DNA of 64,000 nucleotides. It comes from DATJFQ01 sp035492775. Its GTDB lineage: Bacteria; Acidobacteriota; Vicinamibacteria; Vicinamibacterales; 2-12-FULL-66-21. The notes beneath the pieces are model-generated. The model was not told the origin of the DNA, ran no database searches, and worked only from the letters and a program-made list of their open reading frames with translations. The position numbers and the translations under genes were made by a program. Positions 16,046 through 24,803 of this stretch are shown here, piece by piece. How positions within the stretch are numbered: position 1 is the stretch's first letter; each line of letters starts with the position of its first letter. The stretch is from assembly GCA_035492775.1 (NCBI GenBank), contig DATJIW010000103.1:1-64000 (forward strand), read 5' to 3'.

Positions 16046-17002
16046 ATGGAACCTGTTCGCGGCGTGCACCACATCACGGCCATCGCCGGGCCGGCGCAGG
16101 AAAATCTGGACTTCTATGCGGGCATTCTCGGTATGCGCCTCGTCAAGAAAAGCATCAATCAGGACGATCCCGGTACGTATCACCTGTTCTACGCCGATGC
16201 GGAAGGCCACCCGGGAAGCGACCTCACCTTCTTCCCGTGGGCGCACATGGCGCCTCCGCGCATCGGACACGGACTTGCCGTCGAAGTGTCGCTCGAAGTA
16301 CCTGCCGGCACGCTCGCCTGGTGGGGCGAACGGCTGACACGTTACGGCATCAACGCCGCCGCCATCGAGAGCCGCTTCGGCGACAAGGTGCTTTCCTTCA
16401 CCGACGTACACGGCATGCGGCTGGCTTTGATCGAAAGCGGCCGCTCCGTGCAGCGTGCGTTCACCGCATGGGACGACAGCCCGATTGACGTCCCGCATCA
16501 GATCCGCGGTCTGTACGGCGCTCAGGTGTGGGAACGCGATCCGTCGGCGACACAGGAGTTCATGACAGCGGCGCTCGGGTTCGAGCACCTCGGGACTGAC
16601 GGCGGACTGACACGCTACGGCTTCCGGGATCGCCCCGGTGTGGTCGACGTTCGTGCGGCGCCGGACGCTCGGCGCGGTGCGTGGGGTGTGGGCTGCGTGC
16701 ACCACCTCGCATGGGCCGTCGAAGACGACGATCATCAGCTCAAAGTCCGCATGCAGGTCGAGGCTGCCGGTGGACAGGCCACCGAGGTGATCGATCGCTT
16801 CTGGTTCAAATCGGTCTATTTCAAGGAACCCGGCGGCGTGCTGTTCGAGATCGCAACCGAAGGACCGGGCTTCGCCGTCGACGAGGATCCGGCGCATCTC
16901 GGGGAAACGCTGGTGCTGCCACCGTGGTACGAGCCGTCGCGCGCGCGAATCGAAGCGGTCCTCCCGTCGCTTCACGCGCCGGCGCCGCAGGAGACGCGAT
17001 GA
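16046..17002 (+). CDS. VOC-family ring-cleaving dioxygenase (MhqO-like)
   Basis: A 318-residue protein made of two vicinal-oxygen-chelate halves. The first begins VRGVHHITAIAG (metal His about 9) and the second near GLYGAQVWERD. A further His pair is in VGCVHHLAWAV and the metal Glu in VLFEIATEGPGFAVDEDP, which is the family's C-terminal signature. MhqO-type enzymes (YkcA/YdfO group) act on hydroquinones and related electrophiles. A strong ribosome site AAGGAGG (16033-16039) marks the ATG. The stop overlaps the start of the following hydrolase (ATGA), the same pairing as mhqO-mhqD in Bacillus, supporting a quinone-detoxification unit. Confidence 0.87.
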   Translation: MEPVRGVHHITAIAGPAQENLDFYAGILGMRLVKKSINQDDPGTYHLFYADAEGHPGSDLTFFPWAHMAPPRIGHGLAVEVSLEVPAGTLAWWGERLTRYGINAAAIESRFGDKVLSFTDVHGMRLALIESGRSVQRAFTAWDDSPIDVPHQIRGLYGAQVWERDPSATQEFMTAALGFEHLGTDGGLTRYGFRDRPGVVDVRAAPDARRGAWGVGCVHHLAWAVEDDDHQLKVRMQVEAAGGQATEVIDRFWFKSVYFKEPGGVLFEIATEGPGFAVDEDPAHLGETLVLPPWYEPSRARIEAVLPSLHAPAPQETR

Positions 17003-17616
17003 CTGACGACTTCACCCACGTCTTCAAGCCGGGGACGAGCGGCACGACGCTGCTCGTGCTGCACGGCACCGGCGGCGACGAGCACGACCTGCTCCCGCTC
17101 GCCCGGATGCTGCTCCCCGAAGCCTCGGTCCTCAGTCCGCGCGGGCAGGTGCTCGAGCGCGGCATGCCGCGTTTCTTCCGGCGACTGGCGGAGGGCGTTT
17201 TCGACGAGGCGGACCTGCGCCAGCGCGCGGGCGATCTTTCGCGCTTCGTCGCGTCGGCTGCCTCACGCTACGGGTTCGATCCCCAAGGGGTGGTGGCCGT
17301 CGGCTTCTCGAACGGCGCCAACATCGCGTCGGCAACCATGCTGCTGCATCCCGAAACGCTCGCCGCCGCCGTCGTCATCCGCGCGATGGTTCCGCTGGTG
17401 CCCGATCCGCTTCCACCGCTGGCGGGCAAGCACGTCCTCGTGTCCAACGGACGCGCGGATCCGACGGTCCCGCCGGCGGAAACGGAGCGACTCGTCCAGC
17501 TGCTGCGATCGGCGGGCGCCGACGTCACCCTCGCGTGGCAGCCCGGCGGCCATCAACTCACCGAGGCCGACGTGGCGACCGCGCGCGCGTGGCTCGAGCG
17601 CGTCACGATAAAATGA
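16999..17616 (+). CDS. Alpha/beta hydrolase, phospholipase/carboxylesterase type (MhqD-like)
   Basis: A 205-residue alpha/beta hydrolase starting at the ATG that overlaps the dioxygenase stop; the longer open frame upstream is antisense-like extension inside that gene. Oxyanion region LLVLHGTGGDEHDL, nucleophile Ser in VAVGFSNGAN, Asp in VSNGRADPTVP and His in QPGGHQLTEAD complete the triad. Length and motifs fit the YpfH/MhqD carboxylesterase group. Translational coupling to the VOC dioxygenase implies a joint role in quinone or hydroquinone turnover. The true substrate is unproven. Confidence 0.85.
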   Translation: MTDDFTHVFKPGTSGTTLLVLHGTGGDEHDLLPLARMLLPEASVLSPRGQVLERGMPRFFRRLAEGVFDEADLRQRAGDLSRFVASAASRYGFDPQGVVAVGFSNGANIASATMLLHPETLAAAVVIRAMVPLVPDPLPPLAGKHVLVSNGRADPTVPPAETERLVQLLRSAGADVTLAWQPGGHQLTEADVATARAWLERVTIK

Positions 17617-17620
17617 TCGC

Positions 17621-19429
17621 ATGACGGACAAGGGCAAGTTCACGCATTCAGGCATTCTGAAGTGGATCGAGGAAGTCGCGGCGATCACCACACCCGATCG
17701 CATTCTCATCTGCGACGGCTCCGAGACCGAGCGCGCGCAGATTGTGAAGGAGTGCCTTGCGACAGGCGAACTCATCGAGCTGAATCAGACAAAAATGCCG
17801 CGCTGTTACCTCCACCGCAGCGCGCCGCACGACGTCGCACGGACCGAACATCTGACGTTCGTCTGCAGCCGGCAACAGGACGACGCGGGGCCCAATAACA
17901 ACTGGATGGAGCCCGCGGCGGCCAAGGCGAAACTGACGCCGCTCTTCAATGGATCGATGAAGGGACGGACGATGTTCGTCGTCCCCTTCCTGATGGGACC
18001 GCCCGGGTCCGAATTCTCGAAGGTGGGCGTCGAGATCACCGACAGCCGGTATGTCGTACTGAGCATGCGGATCATGACCCGAGTAGGCCAGGTTGCGCTC
18101 GACCAGCTTGGCTCCTCGAACGATTTCACGCGGTGTCTGCACTCGCTCGGGGATCTCAGTCCCGACCGGCGCTTCATCATGCACTTCCCCGAGGAGAACG
18201 CCGTCTGGTCCGTCGGTTCGGGATACGGCGGCAATGCGCTGCTCGGCAAGAAGTGCATGGCGCTGCGGCTCGCAAGCTGGCTCGCGCGGAAGGAAGGATG
18301 GCTCGCCGAGCACATGCTCATCCTCGGCCTGCAGGACCCGCAGAACCGGATGCACTACGTTTGCGGCGCGTTTCCGTCAGCATGCGGCAAAACGAACCTC
18401 GCCATGCTCGTGCCGCCGCCGTCGATGCCCGGATGGAAAGCGGCGACAGTCGGCGACGACATCGCGTGGCTGCGTCCGGCGCCCGACGGACGTTTGTACG
18501 CGATCAATCCGGAGGCGGGCTTCTTCGGGGTCGTCCCGGGAACGAGCCGCAAGACCAATCCGACGGCATTCGACATGATCCAGCACGACACGCTGTTCAC
18601 GAACGTCGCGCTGCGGCCGGATGGCACGCCCTGGTGGGAGGGGCACCAAGACCCGGCGCCGGCCCAGGCGCTCGACTGGCAGGGGCGGCCGTGGACGCCG
18701 GGATCGGCTGAAAAGGCGGCGCACCCCAACAGCCGCTTTACGACGCCTGCGACCAACTGCGCAACGCTCTCCCCGGAGTTCGACAACCCGAGCGGCGTGC
18801 CGATCGAAGCAATCCTGTTCGGCGCGCGGCGGCAGCGGCGGGTCCCGCTCGTCTATGAAGCCCGGAGCTGGCAGCACGGCACGTTCCTTGGCGCGACGCT
18901 GTCTTCCGAGACAACGGCGGCGGCCACGGGGAAGGTCGGCGTCCTGCGGCGCGATCCGATGGCCATGTGGCCGTTCTGCGGCTACAACATGGGCGACTAT
19001 TTCCAGCACTGGCTGGACGTCGGTGAAACGCTCACGCGTCCACCGAAGATCTTCCGCGTGAACTGGTTCCGCACCGGCGAAGACGGCAAGTTCCTGTGGC
19101 CGGGCTTCGGCGACAATCTGCGCGTCCTGCAGTGGGTGCTCGAGCGCTGCGCCGACCGCGGTGAATACACCGATACCGCCATCGGCTACATCCCGACGCC
19201 GAACGCAATCGACCGGAAGGGGCTCGCGGTGACGGACCAGCAAATGGCCGCGCTGTTGAAGGTGGACCCTGCTGAATGGGTCGAGGCCGTCGCAGGCCAG
19301 GAAGATCTCATCACCAAGTTCGGCTCGCACTTCCCGCCGTCGCTGCGCCACGAGCACGACGAGCTGGCTCGCCGAATCCACACGGAAATCACGCCGGAGG
19401 AACTCGAAGGCCGGGACTCGGGAACATAG
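17621..19429 (+). CDS. pckG: Phosphoenolpyruvate carboxykinase (GTP)
   Basis: A 602-residue protein, the usual size for the GTP-dependent enzyme. It converts oxaloacetate plus GTP to phosphoenolpyruvate, GDP and CO2, the entry step of gluconeogenesis, in the cytoplasm. Visible signatures: the P-loop-like GAFPSACGKTNLAML with the reactive cysteine, the Mn/Mg-site TVGDDIAWLRP, the substrate region AINPEAGFFGVVPGTSRKTN and the C-terminal WFRTGEDGKFLWPGFGDN typical of the GTP class. It begins 4 bases after the hydrolase gene, but is metabolically separate from it. A 12-bp inverted repeat follows the stop. Confidence 0.97.
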   Translation: MTDKGKFTHSGILKWIEEVAAITTPDRILICDGSETERAQIVKECLATGELIELNQTKMPRCYLHRSAPHDVARTEHLTFVCSRQQDDAGPNNNWMEPAAAKAKLTPLFNGSMKGRTMFVVPFLMGPPGSEFSKVGVEITDSRYVVLSMRIMTRVGQVALDQLGSSNDFTRCLHSLGDLSPDRRFIMHFPEENAVWSVGSGYGGNALLGKKCMALRLASWLARKEGWLAEHMLILGLQDPQNRMHYVCGAFPSACGKTNLAMLVPPPSMPGWKAATVGDDIAWLRPAPDGRLYAINPEAGFFGVVPGTSRKTNPTAFDMIQHDTLFTNVALRPDGTPWWEGHQDPAPAQALDWQGRPWTPGSAEKAAHPNSRFTTPATNCATLSPEFDNPSGVPIEAILFGARRQRRVPLVYEARSWQHGTFLGATLSSETTAAATGKVGVLRRDPMAMWPFCGYNMGDYFQHWLDVGETLTRPPKIFRVNWFRTGEDGKFLWPGFGDNLRVLQWVLERCADRGEYTDTAIGYIPTPNAIDRKGLAVTDQQMAALLKVDPAEWVEAVAGQEDLITKFGSHFPPSLRHEHDELARRIHTEITPEELEGRDSGT

Positions 19430-19434
19430 ACGCA

Positions 19435-19490
19435 CAGTTGCCGGTTGCCGGATCCCAGTCGGCGGTCTCTGAACTGCAAACCGGCAACTG
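19435..19490. repeat. 12-bp inverted repeat downstream of pckG
   Basis: CAGTTGCCGGTT (19435-19446) and AACCGGCAACTG (19479-19490) are perfect inverted repeats with a 32-base spacer. The surrounding bases repeat the words TTGCCGG, CCCAGT and ACTGG, giving the region a repeat-like texture. It lies between the pckG stop and the ligase operon, where it could end pckG transcripts; no T-run is present. It may also be a small interspersed repeat. Confidence 0.45.
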
Positions 19491-19526
19491 GGGACTGGAA
19501 ACTGGCTGCGATATGCTTCTGATGGC

Positions 19527-20651
19527 ATGGCGCACGCGTTCACGGTCGGCGTCGAGGAAGAGTTTCAGATCGTCGATCCCGAGACCTGGGAGCTGCGTTC
19601 GCACGTTTCGGAGCTGCTGACGGCGGGCGCGCCGGCTCTTGGCGATCAGCTCAAGCGCGAACTGCATCAATCGATCGTCGAGGTCGGCACGCGCATCTGC
19701 GCGGACGTGAACGAGCTGGAGCACGAGGTCCGCCGTATCCGGCGCGAGCTGGCGGATGCGGCCGAGAGCGTGGGTCTTCGAATCGCTGCGGCAGGCACGC
19801 ATCCGTTCTCGCGCTGGATCGATCAAGTCATCTCGCCCGGCGAGCGCTACGAGAACATCGTGGAGGAGCTGCAGCAGCTGGCGCGATCGCTGCTCATTTT
19901 CGGGCTCCACGTCCACGTGGCGATTCCCGACAAGGCGAGCACGATCGAACTGCTGAACGAAGCGCGCTACTTCCTTCCTCATCTGCTGGCGCTCTCGACC
20001 AGCTCTCCCTTCTGGCAGGGACGCGACACGGGCCTCAAGTCCTTCCGCACGACCGTCTTCAGGCGGTTTCCGCGGACTGGTATCCCCGATCATTTCAACT
20101 CCTGGAGCGAGTACGAGGAGTATCTGAACCTCCTCGTCGAGCTGCACTGCATCGATTCGGGAAAGAAGGTCTGGTGGGATCTGCGACCGCATCCGTACTT
20201 CGGCACGCTTGAATTCCGGGTCTGCGACGTGCCGACGTCGCCGCGTGTCACGGTGTGTCTCGCGGCGCTCTGCCAGGCAATCGTCGTGAAGCTTTATCGC
20301 CTACGCCGCAGCAATCTGGGGTATCGGATTTACCCGCGCGCACTGATCGAGGAAAACAAGTGGCGCGCGGCCCGCTACGGCATCGACGGCAACCTGATCG
20401 ACTTCGGCAAGCGCCAGGAGGTCCCGATGCGGGAGCTGGCGGGCGAGCTGCTGGATTTCCTGGACGATGTCGTGGACGAGCTTGGAAGCCGTTCGGCCGT
20501 GGAATACGTGCGCACGATTGTCGAAGACGGCACCAGCGCGGACAAGCAGCTGGCCGTCTATCGGCAGACGTCGGACCTTCGACAGGTGGTCCGATGGCTC
20601 GTCGACGAAACACACGGGCCAGCAACAGCTGAGGGCGATGATCGAGGATGA
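19527..20651 (+). CDS. GCS2-type carboxylate-amine ligase (YbdK-like)
   Basis: A 374-residue member of the glutamate-cysteine ligase family 2. These enzymes join an amino acid carboxylate to an amine with ATP. Motifs: VGVEEEFQIVD (metal-binding glutamates) at the N-terminus, LLIFGLHVHVAIPD, the basic VWWDLRPHPYFGTLEFRVCD, and PRALIEENKWRAARYGIDG near the end. In YbdK-like proteins the physiological substrates are mostly unknown and gamma-glutamylcysteine formation is weak, so I do not name it gshA. It is the first gene of a tight operon with two ATP-grasp ligases and a peptidase, which suggests it performs the first amide bond of a short pathway. Confidence 0.88.
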   Translation: MAHAFTVGVEEEFQIVDPETWELRSHVSELLTAGAPALGDQLKRELHQSIVEVGTRICADVNELEHEVRRIRRELADAAESVGLRIAAAGTHPFSRWIDQVISPGERYENIVEELQQLARSLLIFGLHVHVAIPDKASTIELLNEARYFLPHLLALSTSSPFWQGRDTGLKSFRTTVFRRFPRTGIPDHFNSWSEYEEYLNLLVELHCIDSGKKVWWDLRPHPYFGTLEFRVCDVPTSPRVTVCLAALCQAIVVKLYRLRRSNLGYRIYPRALIEENKWRAARYGIDGNLIDFGKRQEVPMRELAGELLDFLDDVVDELGSRSAVEYVRTIVEDGTSADKQLAVYRQTSDLRQVVRWLVDETHGPATAEGDDRG

Positions 20652-20670
20652 AAGGCCGATTGGAGGGGCT

Positions 20671-21627
20671 GTGAAGATCGGACTGCTCTGCGGACGCGAA
20701 TATGCATTTCCGCCCGCGTTCCTGGCTCGCGTCAACGAACTCGGCGCTCGGCATGGCATCACCGCGGAATTCGTCAAGTGGTACGGCACGCGGATGGGGG
20801 AGCCGTCGGGCTATCGCGTGATCGTCGACCGCATCTCGCATGAAGTCGAGTACTACCGGGCGACGCTGAAGCACGCCGTGCTGCAGGGGACGTACGTCAT
20901 CAACAACCCGTTCTGGTGGACGGCCGACGACAAGTTCTTCAACTACTCGGTCGCGTCGCGCCTCGGCGTCGCGGTGCCGAAGACGGTTGTGCTGCCGCAG
21001 AAGTCGTACCCGTCGGACATCGATCTCAACGCCGAATCGCTGCACAATTTGGGGCACCCGCTCGACTGGGACGCGCTGCTCGACTACGTCGGCCGGCCGG
21101 CGATCCTCAAGCCGTATTCGGGTGGCGGATGGAAGCACGTCTACAAAGTGCACAACAAGGAGGAGCTGCTCACGGCCTACGACGGGACGGGTCCGTATTG
21201 CATGACCCTTCAGGAGTTCATCGATTTCGATCAGTACGTGCGCTGCTTCACGTTCGGGAAAACGGACATCATTCCGGTCGCGTACGACCCTCGCGAGCGG
21301 CGGTATCTCGTGCAGCACGAATTCCTCAGCGCCGAACTCGGCGCGCGGATTGTTCACGACGCGCAGACGCTGAATACGGCGCTCGGGTACGAGATGAACA
21401 CGATCGAGTTCGCGGTCCGGGAGGGTGTCCCGTATGCGATCGATTTCCTGAATCCCGCGCCGGACTTCGAGCGCGATCGCATCACGCCGCACTACTTCGA
21501 CGTCGTCGTCGATCGGATGTCGGCGCTGGTCGTCGACCGCGCGCTGCACGGCGACATCCGCCAGTCGTGGCCGCGCTGGGCGGAGATGGTCCGTCTTGCG
21601 GGCGAAGCCGACCCGCAGGCGATATAG
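20671..21627 (+). CDS. ATP-grasp amidoligase
   Basis: A 318-residue ATP-grasp enzyme. I chose GTG 20671 because GGAGG (20662-20666) precedes it at the right distance and KIGLLCGREYAFPPAF is the natural start of the pre-ATP-grasp domain; the ATG at 20638 would overlap the previous gene. ATP-site features: AILKPYSGGGWKHVYKV (lysine and glycine loop, about residues 145-160), MTLQEFIDFDQYVRCF (adenine-contact glutamate) and YAIDFLNPAPD (Mg-binding Asp/Asn). The family forms carboxylate-amine bonds through acyl-phosphates, as in D-Ala-D-Ala ligase or glutathione synthase. It lies 19 bases after the GCS2 ligase and 11 before the permuted ATP-grasp gene. Confidence 0.82.
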   Translation: MKIGLLCGREYAFPPAFLARVNELGARHGITAEFVKWYGTRMGEPSGYRVIVDRISHEVEYYRATLKHAVLQGTYVINNPFWWTADDKFFNYSVASRLGVAVPKTVVLPQKSYPSDIDLNAESLHNLGHPLDWDALLDYVGRPAILKPYSGGGWKHVYKVHNKEELLTAYDGTGPYCMTLQEFIDFDQYVRCFTFGKTDIIPVAYDPRERRYLVQHEFLSAELGARIVHDAQTLNTALGYEMNTIEFAVREGVPYAIDFLNPAPDFERDRITPHYFDVVVDRMSALVVDRALHGDIRQSWPRWAEMVRLAGEADPQAI

Positions 21628-21638
21628 GACGACGAAGC

Positions 21639-22952
21639 ATGAACGCGGCCGCCCACTGGATGACGCTCGTGCGCCGTTCGCCGGGACGCAGCTCGTGCGG
21701 CGAGCTCGCCCGGCGCATGCGTGAACGGCATCTCACGTTCGGCGGACGGCTCCTCTGCCCTTTTCTGCGGCCGTTCTTCTTTTCGCCGGAGGACGAGGAC
21801 CGCGTGGTGCGGGCGGCGACTCTGCTCTATACGCTCGGCGAACGCGTTGCGGCGCTGGCCGTCGATGATCACGCGCTGCTCGCGGAGCTGGGACTCTCGG
21901 ACGCCGAGGCGTCGCTGGTTGCCATCGAGCCAGGTTATGGGGTCGCGAGCACGGCGGCGCGCGCCGACGCGTTCCTCCTGCCGGAGTCGGTGCAGTTTGC
22001 CGAGTACAACGCGGAATCGCCGGCAGGCGCGGGCTACAGCCAGCGGCTCGCGGAACTGTTCGACGGCGAAGCCCTGATGGACGACTTCCGGCATCGGTTC
22101 GACGTGCGGTATTTCACGCCGATCCGCCTGCTGCTCGATGCGCTCATCGACAGCTACCGCGACTGGGGCGGGACCGCGCGCCCGCCGTGCATGGCGATCG
22201 TCGACTGGCGCGAAGTGCCGACCTGGAGCGAGTTCGAGCTGCTGCGAGACGCGTTCACGGCGCTGGGCGTGCCGACGCTCATCGCCGATCCCCGCGATCT
22301 GTCTTACGACGGCACGACGCTGCGGGCCGGAGCGGAGCGCATCGATCTCGTCTATCGCCGGGTGCTCATCAACGACATCGTCGCCCGCCCGGCCGAGTGC
22401 CGGCCGCTCGTCGAGGCCTACAGGGCACGTGCCGTGTGCATGGCGAACACACTGCGGTGCAAGATTCCTCACAAGAAAGCCTTCTTCGCCATCCTGACCG
22501 ACGATCGCTTCAAGTCGCTGTTCTCGGCCGAAGAGCGCACCGCCATCCGGCGCCACGTGCCCTGGACGCGCGTGGTTTCCGACGGCGCCATCGTCGAGCG
22601 GCTCCGCGAAAACCGCGAGAGCCTCGTGCTGAAACCGAACGACGAATACGGCGGGGCGGGAGTCACGCTGGGCTGGGAAACGACTCCGGGCGCCTGGGAC
22701 GCCGCGATCGAACGGGCGCTCGCGGATCGTCCCGGAACGTGGATCGCGCAGGAGCGCATCGACGTCCGCCGCGAAACATTCCCGGTATGCACCGACGAGG
22801 GCGTCGTCGACCGCGAAATGCTGGTCGATTTCGCGCCGTATCTGTTCAGGGGCAAGGTCGCGGGCTACCTCACCAGGCTGAGTACAACAGGGCTCGCAAA
22901 CGTGACGTCCGGCGGAGGCCAGGTGCCCGCGTTCGTCGTCAACGCCAGATAG
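21639..22952 (+). CDS. Circularly permuted ATP-grasp ligase
   Basis: A 437-residue protein. The Mg-binding E-x-N motif (VQFAEYNAESPAGAG) is near the N-terminus, while the ATP lysine and glycine loop (SLVLKPNDEYGGAGVTLGW) and the adenine-contact segment (TWIAQERIDV) come near the C-terminus. This order reversal is the hallmark of permuted ATP-grasp enzymes such as the glutathionylspermidine-synthase group. The C-terminal SGGGQVPAFVV is typical too. It should form a second amide bond in the same pathway as the two ligases encoded just upstream. ATG 21639 is used; the open frame extends earlier but overlaps the previous gene antisense-style. Confidence 0.8.
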   Translation: MNAAAHWMTLVRRSPGRSSCGELARRMRERHLTFGGRLLCPFLRPFFFSPEDEDRVVRAATLLYTLGERVAALAVDDHALLAELGLSDAEASLVAIEPGYGVASTAARADAFLLPESVQFAEYNAESPAGAGYSQRLAELFDGEALMDDFRHRFDVRYFTPIRLLLDALIDSYRDWGGTARPPCMAIVDWREVPTWSEFELLRDAFTALGVPTLIADPRDLSYDGTTLRAGAERIDLVYRRVLINDIVARPAECRPLVEAYRARAVCMANTLRCKIPHKKAFFAILTDDRFKSLFSAEERTAIRRHVPWTRVVSDGAIVERLRENRESLVLKPNDEYGGAGVTLGWETTPGAWDAAIERALADRPGTWIAQERIDVRRETFPVCTDEGVVDREMLVDFAPYLFRGKVAGYLTRLSTTGLANVTSGGGQVPAFVVNAR

Positions 22953-22963
22953 CTGAGAGCTGA

Positions 22964-24007
22964 ATGAGAAACGTGACTGTGGATCCGATCTTCGGCGACT
23001 ACCGGGAGGCACTCAGCGAAGGAGCGCACAACGCCGTGAACGTCTGCCTCGCGGTCAAACCGGGCGAGCGCGTGGCGCTCGTCGCCGACGAGAAGAGCGC
23101 GGAAGTGGCGGCAAGCCTCGCGGCGGCGCTCGAGGACGCGGATGCGACCCCCGACAAGCTGCTGATCGAGCAGGTCGCCCGGCGGCCGCTGCAAGACCCG
23201 CCGCGCGAGGTACTCGACGCGCTGGAGCGCGCGGACGCGGGCATCCTGTGCATCCACCCGCAGCAGGGGGAGCTTCCGGCGCGCATGGCGATTGTCGCGA
23301 CGATCGAGCGGCGCGCCATCCGATACGCGCACATGGTCGGCGTCACGGCGGAGATCATGCAGCAGGGCATGCGCGCGGACTATCGGATGGTGGATCGCCT
23401 GAGCGCACGATTGTGCGACCGGATGCACACGGCAGCCAGCCTGCGGGTCGAGACGCCGTTCGGGACGTCGCTCGTCGCGCACTTCGATCCGTCACTCGCC
23501 TGGGTGAAGACGAGCGGGATCATCAGCACGCGCTACTGGTCGAACCTGCCTGCGGGCGAAGTGTTCACGACGCCCGCGTCGGTGGACGGGATCTTCGTCT
23601 GCAACGGCACCGCGGGCGACTACTTCGGTCCCAAATACGGCGACCTGTCAGCGACGCCGTTGACGCTCGAGATCCGCGCGGGCCGCCTCGCGTCCGCGCA
23701 CTGCCCGCGGCCCGACCTCGAGCGCGAGTTCTGGGAGTACTGCCATACCGATGCCGGCAGCGACCGCGTCGGCGAACTGGCGTTCGGAACGAACCTGGCG
23801 CTGCACGAGATGATCGGCGTCCTGCTGCAGGACGAGAAGGTCCCCGGCGTGCACCTCGCCTTCGGCGACCCGTACGGCAGCCAGACCGGTGCCGACTGGA
23901 AATCGCGCACGCACATCGACGTCCTCACGCGCGATTGCGACGTCTGGATCGACGACGAGCAGGTCATCGCGCGCGGTCGATATCAGCTCGGGGTATTGGG
24001 CTTGTAG
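22964..24007 (+). CDS. M29-type (AmpS-like) aminopeptidase
   Basis: A 347-residue protein resembling the thermophilic metalloaminopeptidase family M29. Recognisable are the N-terminal HNAVNVCLAVKPGERVALVA, the central VGVTAEIMQQGMRADYRMVD, and metal-ligand regions GELAFGTNLALHEM (Glu), GVHLAFGDPYG (His and the family tyrosine) and RTHIDV (His, Asp). These enzymes remove N-terminal residues with Zn or Co. As the fourth gene of the ligase operon (11 bases after the permuted ATP-grasp gene), it could trim or recycle the ligase product, or cleave a carrier peptide. The reaction is not predictable in detail. Confidence 0.78.
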   Translation: MRNVTVDPIFGDYREALSEGAHNAVNVCLAVKPGERVALVADEKSAEVAASLAAALEDADATPDKLLIEQVARRPLQDPPREVLDALERADAGILCIHPQQGELPARMAIVATIERRAIRYAHMVGVTAEIMQQGMRADYRMVDRLSARLCDRMHTAASLRVETPFGTSLVAHFDPSLAWVKTSGIISTRYWSNLPAGEVFTTPASVDGIFVCNGTAGDYFGPKYGDLSATPLTLEIRAGRLASAHCPRPDLEREFWEYCHTDAGSDRVGELAFGTNLALHEMIGVLLQDEKVPGVHLAFGDPYGSQTGADWKSRTHIDVLTRDCDVWIDDEQVIARGRYQLGVLGL

Positions 24008-24023
24008 GAATCACCAATTCTTC

Positions 24024-24752
24024 CTAGACGTGCCGCAGATACTCGGCCATCTGGTATTTCCAGTATGGCCAGTCGTGCCCACCCATCCCGCCCCAGTCGT
24101 CGAGCGAGTGGCGGATCCCGCGGCCCGCGAGTATCCGCGACAGGCGGTAGGTCTCGTCGCTGCGCTCCCATGGCCCGGAGCCCGTGGCGAGGTGGATGTC
24201 GCACGTCGAGAGCCGATCGAGCGTCCAGGCGTCGCTCAGGTTTGCTGCGTAATCGACGGGGTTGTTGAAGTAGAAGTTGTCGTCGTAGTCCCCGTCCATG
24301 AACGATTTCATGTCGTAGACGCCCGACAGCCCGAAGCATCGTTTCACGGCGTCGGGATGCTTCAGCAGCGTGTTCACGGCATGGTAGGCGCCGAGTGACG
24401 CCCCCATCGTCCAGATCCCGATCCGTGGATCCTGACAGTGGTGACGAACGAAGGGAAACACTTCGTCTGCGACATACGCGTCGTACTGCCGCTGCATCCA
24501 GCTCCGATGCCGCGGATGCGCCCCGTGGTTCGCGAACGAGTCGCGATGATTGGTGTCGATCGAGAACACCTTGACCCGTCCCGCCTCGATTGGGTCCGCC
24601 ATGGCGTCGATGAGTCCCTGACGGTCGTATTCCCATTCGTCGCCGCCGCTCGTCGGAAAGGTGATCATCGGCGGTCCCCAGTGGCCGTAGACGACCACCG
24701 CCATTTCGCGGCCGACCCGGGACGAGTACCAGTGGTGGTGTTCGCGTCGCAT
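24024..24752 (-). CDS. Esterase-D-like alpha/beta hydrolase
   Basis: A 242-residue cytoplasmic hydrolase of the putative-esterase (esterase D / S-formylglutathione-hydrolase-like) superfamily. Nucleophile Ser in WTMGASLGAYHA and His in GMGGHDWPYWKYQM are clear; the acid is probably in the HLATGSGPWE segment. No signal peptide. It is convergent with the M29 gene (16 bases between) and divergent from a second esterase (51 bases between), so it shares the neighbourhood but not the transcript of the ligase operon. The substrate is unknown; S-acyl or ester cleavage of a product of the neighbouring pathway is only an inference. Confidence 0.8.
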   Translation of the reverse strand: MRREHHHWYSSRVGREMAVVVYGHWGPPMITFPTSGGDEWEYDRQGLIDAMADPIEAGRVKVFSIDTNHRDSFANHGAHPRHRSWMQRQYDAYVADEVFPFVRHHCQDPRIGIWTMGASLGAYHAVNTLLKHPDAVKRCFGLSGVYDMKSFMDGDYDDNFYFNNPVDYAANLSDAWTLDRLSTCDIHLATGSGPWERSDETYRLSRILAGRGIRHSLDDWGGMGGHDWPYWKYQMAEYLRHV

Positions 24753-24803
24753 CGTCTACAGTTTAGTCCGTGGTCCGTCGTCCGGTGCCCGGAGAGGAAC
24801 AGC

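Noticed and set aside
19527..20651. Naming the GCS2 gene gshA
   Set aside because: YbdK-like GCS2 proteins mostly lack strong glutamate-cysteine ligase activity, and no normal glutathione synthase accompanies it.
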